A stretch of DNA of 64,000 nt from Hoeflea_A sp965216535 (GTDB lineage Bacteria; Pseudomonadota; Alphaproteobacteria; Rhizobiales; Rhizobiaceae), in assembly GCA_965216535.1 (NCBI GenBank), contig OZ244175.1, forward strand, positions 5,704,001-5,768,000. The letters are read 5' to 3'. Below the pieces are notes generated by a model. It saw only the letters and a program-made list of their open reading frames with translations. It was not told where the DNA came from and made no database searches. Shown one piece after another: positions 59,682-64,000 of the stretch. The translations under genes were made by a program, and so were the position numbers. Every line of letters starts with the position of its first letter. Position 1 is the stretch's first letter.

Positions 59682-60374
59682 TTGACCGACCTCTCCGCCT
59701 TTCCGATCACCCGCCGTTGGCCGGCAACCTTCCCGGATCGCATTCAACTCTATTCGCTGGCGACGCCCAACGGGGCGAAGGTGTCGATCATGCTGGAGGA
59801 AACCGGGCTGGCGTACGAAGCGCACGCCGTCGACTTTCGTGCCGGAGAGAACCGAAGCCCGGAGTTTCTCGCCCTCAACCCCAACGGCAAGATCCCGGCC
59901 ATCATCGATCCACATGGCCCAGACGGGGCGCCGCTGGCGCTGTTTGAATCCGGCGCCATCCTGCTTTATCTCGCCGACAAGACGGGACAGTTCCTCTCAC
60001 CCGATCCGGCCCTGCGTTGGCAGACCATTCAATGGGTGTTCTTTCAGATGGCAGCGATCGGCCCGGTGTTCGGTCAGGTCGGATACTTCAACAAGTTTGC
60101 CGGCAAGGACATTGCCGACAAGCGCCCACTTGACCGCTCCGTCGCCGAAGCCAGGCGATTGCTCGACGTGCTGGAGAGCAGGCTTGAAGGACGCGACTGG
60201 ATCATGGACGAGTATTCGATTGCCGATATCGCAACCGTGGGCTGGGTGCGCAACCTGATCACCCACTACGAAGCAAGGGACCTGGTTCAGTTCGACACAT
60301 TGGCACAAGTTCCGGCCTGGCTTGATCGTGCCCTCGCCCGCCCTGCCGTGCAGCGTGGACTGAACGTTCCATGA
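59682..60374 (+). CDS. Glutathione S-transferase, YghU/YfcG (nu) type
   Basis: A 230-residue GST with the nu-class N terminus: PDRIQLYSLATPNGAKVSIMLEETGL and NPNGKIPAIIDPHGPDG. Members of this class have disulfide-bond reductase activity towards bis-glutathione ligands. It starts with TTG at 59682, 33 bases after the alcohol dehydrogenase gene, without a strong Shine-Dalgarno, so the start is uncertain. It belongs to a different class from the LigF-like GST at 53671. In LigF-type ether routes a second GST removes glutathione from the product, so this enzyme is a candidate for that role. Confidence 0.85.
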   Translation: MTDLSAFPITRRWPATFPDRIQLYSLATPNGAKVSIMLEETGLAYEAHAVDFRAGENRSPEFLALNPNGKIPAIIDPHGPDGAPLALFESGAILLYLADKTGQFLSPDPALRWQTIQWVFFQMAAIGPVFGQVGYFNKFAGKDIADKRPLDRSVAEARRLLDVLESRLEGRDWIMDEYSIADIATVGWVRNLITHYEARDLVQFDTLAQVPAWLDRALARPAVQRGLNVP

Positions 60375-60530
60375 CGTCTCGGCACCCGGCGATTATTCAA
60401 ACATTATTCCTCGGATAAAGATGCTCCAGATCTGTTCCAGGACATGGTCTATCGAGCCATGCATGGGACGGTGCCAGCGGGAATGTCGGCTTAATCCATC
60501 GATCCACCTTGCCACCTCAGCGACCACAAA

Positions 60531-60545
60531 TTATACACCGTATAA
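60531..60545. promoter_or_regulatory. Inverted repeat TTATAC-ACC-GTATAA
   Basis: Perfect 6-base arms with a 3-base centre lie 24 bases before the RibD-like gene. The TetR gene is second in that operon, so this is a likely autoregulatory operator overlapping the promoter. Confidence 0.55.
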
Positions 60546-60568
60546 ATTATGGAGTCGTGGAGACAGTT

Positions 60569-61102
60569 ATGCCTACCGGACATGTCATGATGGCCATTAC
60601 ATTGGATGGATTTGTTGCGCGTAAGGATCACTCGCTTGACTGGTTGATGAAGCAGAAAACGGCCGACGAGGATCATGGTTTTGTCGAGTTCCTCGAAAAA
60701 ATAGATGTAATCGTGATGGGCAGCGGGTCGTTTCGGACTGTTCTGAGTTTTGAAGCCTGGCCGTACGAGAAGCCCGTTGTCGTTTTGAGCAGCGTATTGA
60801 CCAATGACGACGTCCCGTCCGAATTGGCCGACAAGGTAGAGGTCACGAACCTCTCACCGGAAAACCTGATGACTGAGATGGAGCGCCGCGGCTGGCCGCG
60901 CGTATACGTCGATGGCGGCGCTATTGTGCAGTCATTTCTCAAATTGGGTTTGATCGATGATTTCAAACTGGCGATCGTACCAATACTCCTGGGCGACGGT
61001 ATCCGGTTGTTTGGCGACTTGCCGTCAGACGTCGACCTTGAGCTTATCGATACGAAGGCATTCCCATCCGGACTGGTAGAATTGCGTTACAAGGTGAGTT
61101 GA
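60569..61102 (+). CDS. Dihydrofolate-reductase-fold (RibD C-terminal-like) protein
   Basis: A 177-residue reductase-like protein of the RibD C-terminal/YwjB type, close to bacterial DHFR-like stress proteins. The N terminus is VMMAITLDGFVARKDHSLDWL, followed by DVIVMGSGSFRTVL and the NADPH loop RVYVDGGAIVQSFL, and PILLGDGIRLFG. GGAGAC precedes the ATG at 60569; a longer frame is rejected. It forms a two-gene unit with a TetR regulator (3 bases apart) and has a palindrome upstream. The substrate is unknown. The segment is less GC-rich than its neighbours, so it may be acquired. Confidence 0.85.
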   Translation: MPTGHVMMAITLDGFVARKDHSLDWLMKQKTADEDHGFVEFLEKIDVIVMGSGSFRTVLSFEAWPYEKPVVVLSSVLTNDDVPSELADKVEVTNLSPENLMTEMERRGWPRVYVDGGAIVQSFLKLGLIDDFKLAIVPILLGDGIRLFGDLPSDVDLELIDTKAFPSGLVELRYKVS

Positions 61103-61105
61103 TCC

Positions 61106-61672
61106 ATGCACCAATCGAAACGCAGAGGGCGGCCAAAGGATAAATCCGATGGCGTTGACAAAGCTGCCATCTTGACCTGCGCATTGTCGGTGGTCGAAAC
61201 GAGGGGCTTGGAGCAACTTTCATTTCGCACACTCGCTGCCGAGTTGGGAGTGACGGCAATGGCTGTCAGCTATCACGTTGGCAGTCGTGAACAGATGCTG
61301 TGTGATCTTGCCGCCCAAGTCTTCGAAGGTATCGCCTCCAGTGTCCCAGAAGGCCCGCCCGGCAGCGAGCTAAGATCTTTCCTGGTTCGATATAGTGAGC
61401 GTGCGTTGGGGAACGCGGGCCTTGTTCGGTTCATGCTGACCAACCCCGATTTCATTCCGAAAGTGTTGAGTGAGTTCACGGCTCAAGTCAGAACAAGGAC
61501 GCGAGCCATTAACGATGGCGATACCGATGACGTTATGCTGAATCTTTTGATCGACTACGTGCACGGATTTGTCCTCTCTGCCGATGCCGCGCCAGCTGGG
61601 GTTAGCCTGACTGTTGAGGACTGCATGAAGAGCATTGACTGGCTAATGGAAGCGCTGGAAAGCCGTCATTGA
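61106..61672 (+). CDS. TetR-family regulator of the RibD-like gene
   Basis: A 188-residue TetR-type repressor. The N-terminal helix-turn-helix (about residues 15-60) contains AALTC-like helix 1, LSFRTLAAELGVTAMAVSYHVGSREQMLCDLA and precedes a helical effector domain with a TetR C-terminal style. It is encoded 3 bases after the RibD-like gene and probably represses the unit by binding the palindrome at 60531-60545. The ligand is unknown. Confidence 0.85.
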   Translation: MHQSKRRGRPKDKSDGVDKAAILTCALSVVETRGLEQLSFRTLAAELGVTAMAVSYHVGSREQMLCDLAAQVFEGIASSVPEGPPGSELRSFLVRYSERALGNAGLVRFMLTNPDFIPKVLSEFTAQVRTRTRAINDGDTDDVMLNLLIDYVHGFVLSADAAPAGVSLTVEDCMKSIDWLMEALESRH

Positions 61673-61781
61673 TGCACAACTCGTGAAATCAAGCGATATG
61701 TCCACGTGGCCGAGGTCAGCAAACGTTTGATCAAAATTTTGATGGTATCTCGAACGCGGACACTGGCTTTGAGCATATGTT

Positions 61782-62684
61782 CTAGCTGCCAGGCTGCTCC
61801 TCCGGCGCCCTGCCCGGCCCAAGCCGTGCCAGCAAAACCCCTCCGATGATCACAAGCGCACCTCCGGTCATATCCATGATGCTGAGGTGCTCGCCGAAGG
61901 CGACCGCACCGAGGACGGCCGCAAACGGAATGGCAGCGTAGCCGATCGGCACGACAACGATGGCTTCACCCGCCTGAAAGGCGCGGATCCAGCAGAGCTG
62001 ACCGAGCAGTGCCAAGGGACCGATGGCCAGAAGCCATAGCAGGCTGAATCCATCGACCGACTTCCACACGAACATGACCGGGACAAGCAGCATCAGAACA
62101 GCCAGAATGTTGACATAGGTCATGATGGCGACCGGACGTTCCCGATCGGAAAGCAGCTTGATGAAGAACAGCTCCGAGCCCGACAGAACCGCTCCGAGCA
62201 CGGCGAGGCTGATGCCAAAGCCAGGCGAACCGGCAACGCCCTCCGTTGCCTCGGCACGGGCGATCAGCATGGCGCCGGCCAGGCAGATCATCGAAGCCAG
62301 CCAGTGAAGCGGGCCGGCGCGCTCTTTCAGCAGAACGACCGCCAGAAGCATGGCGATGACCCCGCTGGTCAGGCTGACCGCCGTGGCATCCTCGTAGGCA
62401 ATGAAGAGCGGCGCTGAAATGATACACAACTCGCCAAAGACACCGCAGGCCGCGCGGGCCGCATGAAGGCTTGGCCGTGGGCTCTTGATCGAAGCGAGCC
62501 CGCCTCTCCAGACGGTGACGAAAAAGACGATGACGATACCGGCGCCGAGATAGCGCATGAAGACGACCTGAACCGGGTCAACCGCCTTGCCGACAAATTT
62601 TGCGCCAGCAAACACAAAGGTGAAGACAAAGGCTGCTCCAAGCGACCAGAGGATCGCTTGCACGGTCGATGCGTTCAGCTGCAA
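61782..62684 (-). CDS. EamA/DMT-family exporter 1
   Basis: An inner-membrane drug/metabolite transporter of 300 residues with about ten membrane helices in two EamA repeats. Typical elements include FVFAGAKFVGKAVDPVQVVFMRYLGAG, FIAYEDATAVSLTSGVIAMLLAVVLLKERAGPLHW and a second half ending GGALVIIGGVLLARLG. A paralogue lies 74 bases upstream on the same strand (62759-63646) with closely matching motifs. The substrate (amino acids, purines or other metabolites) is unknown. Confidence 0.85.
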   Translation of the reverse strand: MQLNASTVQAILWSLGAAFVFTFVFAGAKFVGKAVDPVQVVFMRYLGAGIVIVFFVTVWRGGLASIKSPRPSLHAARAACGVFGELCIISAPLFIAYEDATAVSLTSGVIAMLLAVVLLKERAGPLHWLASMICLAGAMLIARAEATEGVAGSPGFGISLAVLGAVLSGSELFFIKLLSDRERPVAIMTYVNILAVLMLLVPVMFVWKSVDGFSLLWLLAIGPLALLGQLCWIRAFQAGEAIVVVPIGYAAIPFAAVLGAVAFGEHLSIMDMTGGALVIIGGVLLARLGPGRAPEEQPGS

Positions 62685-62758
62685 ATACTCTTCCTCTGCT
62701 CAAGGTCCGCCAGGGTCGCACTACCTGTGTAACGCCGGCCCCGACGTCGTGCAATCGG

Positions 62759-63646
62759 TCAGGCCTCGACGGTTCGCGATGTTACATAGGCCAACAATGT
62801 TCCACCGGCGACCACCAAGGCAGCGCCGAGGATTTCCATCATGCCCAGGTTCTCCTGGAAGGCGACTGCACCGAGAATGGCAGCGAATGGAATGCTGGCA
62901 TAGCCGATGGGCACAACGAACAGCGCGTCCGCGCATTGGAAGGCTCGGATCCAGCTGAATTGGCCGACCAAAGCCAGGGGCCCGAGCAGGACGAGCCAGA
63001 GAAGGTCACCGCCGGATACGGGCTGCCAGACCATCAGGGCGGGCACCAGGGTCAGGAGCACGGCCAGACCGTTGGCATAGAGCATGATCCCCAATGGTGT
63101 CTCCAGGCCGGACAGAAGCTTGATGTAGAAGGTCTCTACCCCCGACATCAGCGCGCCGAAGACCGCGAAACCAAGACCGAAAAGCGGTGCATCCACCGCG
63201 CCGAAGCCGGCATCGGCCCGGGCGATTACCATGGCGCCGACAAGACATGTCATGGCCGCCAGCCAGTGCATCGCGCCGGCGCGTTCCCGCAACAGGACCG
63301 CTGCCAGGATCATGGTGATGACGCCGTCCGTCAGGCTGATCGCCGTGGCGTCCTCATAGGCGATGAACAGCGGCGCGGATATGATGCACAGCTCGCCAAA
63401 AACACCCGTGGCAACACGCATCACGTGGATCCGTGGCTGTCGGCTTTTCACCGGTGCGAAGCCGCGGTGGCGGAACAACACGATCGCGGTGACGACCACA
63501 GCGGCACCGCAATAGCGCATGAAAACAATCTGGATCGGGTCGACAGATTGACCGACAATTTTCGCCGAGGCGAAGACAAGCGTGAAGACAAAAGCCGCGC
63601 CAAGAGCCCAGCCAACGGCCGCAATCGTCGATCGATCCAGATGCAC
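62759..63646 (-). CDS. EamA/DMT-family exporter 2, paralogue of exporter 1
   Basis: A 295-residue DMT transporter with about ten helices. Matching blocks to its neighbour include GWALGAAFVFTLVFASAKIVGQSVDPIQIVFMRY, FIAYEDATAISLTDGVITMILAAVLLRERAGAMHW and LGPLALVGQFSWIRAFQCADALFVVPIGYASIPFAA, so the pair arose by tandem duplication. A 27-base perfect palindrome lies 35 bases before its start (63681-63707). The exported compound is unknown. Confidence 0.85.
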   Translation of the reverse strand: MHLDRSTIAAVGWALGAAFVFTLVFASAKIVGQSVDPIQIVFMRYCGAAVVVTAIVLFRHRGFAPVKSRQPRIHVMRVATGVFGELCIISAPLFIAYEDATAISLTDGVITMILAAVLLRERAGAMHWLAAMTCLVGAMVIARADAGFGAVDAPLFGLGFAVFGALMSGVETFYIKLLSGLETPLGIMLYANGLAVLLTLVPALMVWQPVSGGDLLWLVLLGPLALVGQFSWIRAFQCADALFVVPIGYASIPFAAILGAVAFQENLGMMEILGAALVVAGGTLLAYVTSRTVEA

Positions 63647-63680
63647 GGGTTGCTCCGTCTAAGTGCCGCCGGTCGCTCAG

Positions 63681-63707
63681 TCGTGATTTCCGAATCGGAA
63701 ATCACGA
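63681..63707. promoter_or_regulatory. 27-base perfect odd palindrome upstream of the EamA pair
   Basis: Thirteen-base arms (TCGTGATTTCCGA and TCGGAAATCACGA) flank a single central A. The centre is too short for a stable terminator loop and no T-run follows on either strand, so an operator for a dimeric regulator is the better reading. Confidence 0.5.
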
Positions 63708-63765
63708 TCTGAACCACCATGACGGCGCAAGGGAGCGATGACCAGCCGAAAGGGACGAACTGAGG

Positions 63766-64000
63766 TCAGCGCTGACGGGTGAACACAGCCCGCAGCAGGA
63801 CAGCATCGCCCACATCAGCCTCGATGTAGGTCAGCAGCAGTCGGTCGTTGTCGAGCAATTGGCCGCGATAGATTCCGGTGTCCTCGACCTCGGCCATGGT
63901 GATTTCCTTGCCGTCGATTCCGATCAACCCGATAAAGGCCTCACGACCACCGGTGGCCGGTTTCTCGCCGATGTCGGAGGTACCCTCGTATTCCTCATTC
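63766..64000 (-). CDS. Partial hypothetical protein running off the window edge
   Basis: The final 77 codons of a minus-strand gene are present; its start is beyond 64000. The visible end reads as a beta-rich, charged domain, including a DTGIYRGQLLDNDRLLLTYIEA stretch and ending FTRQR. I recognise no family. Codon use and the uninterrupted frame support a real gene. It is upstream of the EamA pair on the same strand, with the large palindrome between them. Confidence 0.6.
   Translation of the reverse strand, partial: NEEYEGTSDIGEKPATGGREAFIGLIGIDGKEITMAEVEDTGIYRGQLLDNDRLLLTYIEADVGDAVLLRAVFTRQR

Noticed and set aside
63681..63707. Reading the large palindrome as a rho-independent terminator
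   Set aside because: A one-base centre gives no proper loop unless pairs open, and neither strand has a following T-run.

Overview
The window looks like the chromosome (or a large replicon) of a GC-rich alphaproteobacterium, most likely of the Hyphomicrobiales (rhizobia and marine relatives). This rests on base composition, codon use, urate oxidation by a PuuD-type enzyme, the density of ABC/TRAP uptake and oxidative catabolism genes, and giant glycine-rich autotransporters. I see no rRNA, tRNA, CRISPR array, integrase or insertion sequence. The genus cannot be fixed from what is visible.

Layout. (1) 25-8100: small metabolic genes. These are an azlCD exporter divergent from a CGNR/ABATE regulator with two matching inverted repeats between them, two cupins, a group II PLP decarboxylase, an S9 peptidase, a DHA2 MFS pump and a small hypothetical. 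(2) 8192-23679: two tandem autotransporters of 2528 and 2527 residues. They share a promoter-like layout and, apparently, a 17-18 codon leader ORF that overlaps the autotransporter start. (3) 23688-30623: a PPOX flavoprotein, an orphan CoxL-like molybdopterin subunit, a LysR regulator, and puuD-guaD. (4) 30642-41207: a GNAT protein, a GntR/LacI hybrid regulator and a carbohydrate-type operon (Gfo/Idh/MocA, PHP-like protein, ABC importer, sulfatase). (5) 41229-44935: puuE-uraD-allA-NCS2 permease-uraH. (6) 45117-45593: a livF remnant. (7) 45613-60374: a TAXI-TRAP importer with arylsulfotransferase, sulfatase, amidohydrolase, SDR, beta-etherase-like GST and aldehyde dehydrogenase, then a LysR regulator divergent from a second aldehyde dehydrogenase, an iron alcohol dehydrogenase and a second GST. 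(8) 60569-64000: a RibD-like reductase with its TetR regulator, two paralogous EamA exporters, and a partial gene at the edge.

How the parts work together. Blocks 3 and 5 give guanine to xanthine (GuaD), urate to 5-hydroxyisourate (PuuD), then OHCU (UraH), allantoin (UraD) and allantoate (PuuE), with AllA acting on ureidoglycolate and an NCS2 permease for uptake. Block 4, which has its own regulator, separates the two halves. Blocks 4 and 7 each pair an importer with a sulfatase, which suggests use of sulfated substrates: a sugar in block 4, and possibly a sulfated aromatic or ether compound in block 7.

The most interesting signal is in block 2. Upstream of both giant autotransporters a short frame encodes a peptide containing VAAI-x-CG-x-C. 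Each has a GGGGG Shine-Dalgarno-like run, and each stop lies at the same offset inside the autotransporter gene. Neither autotransporter ATG has a Shine-Dalgarno of its own. Most base differences between the two copies are silent in the short frame but not in the autotransporter frame. This fits a translated leader peptide coupled to the autotransporter.
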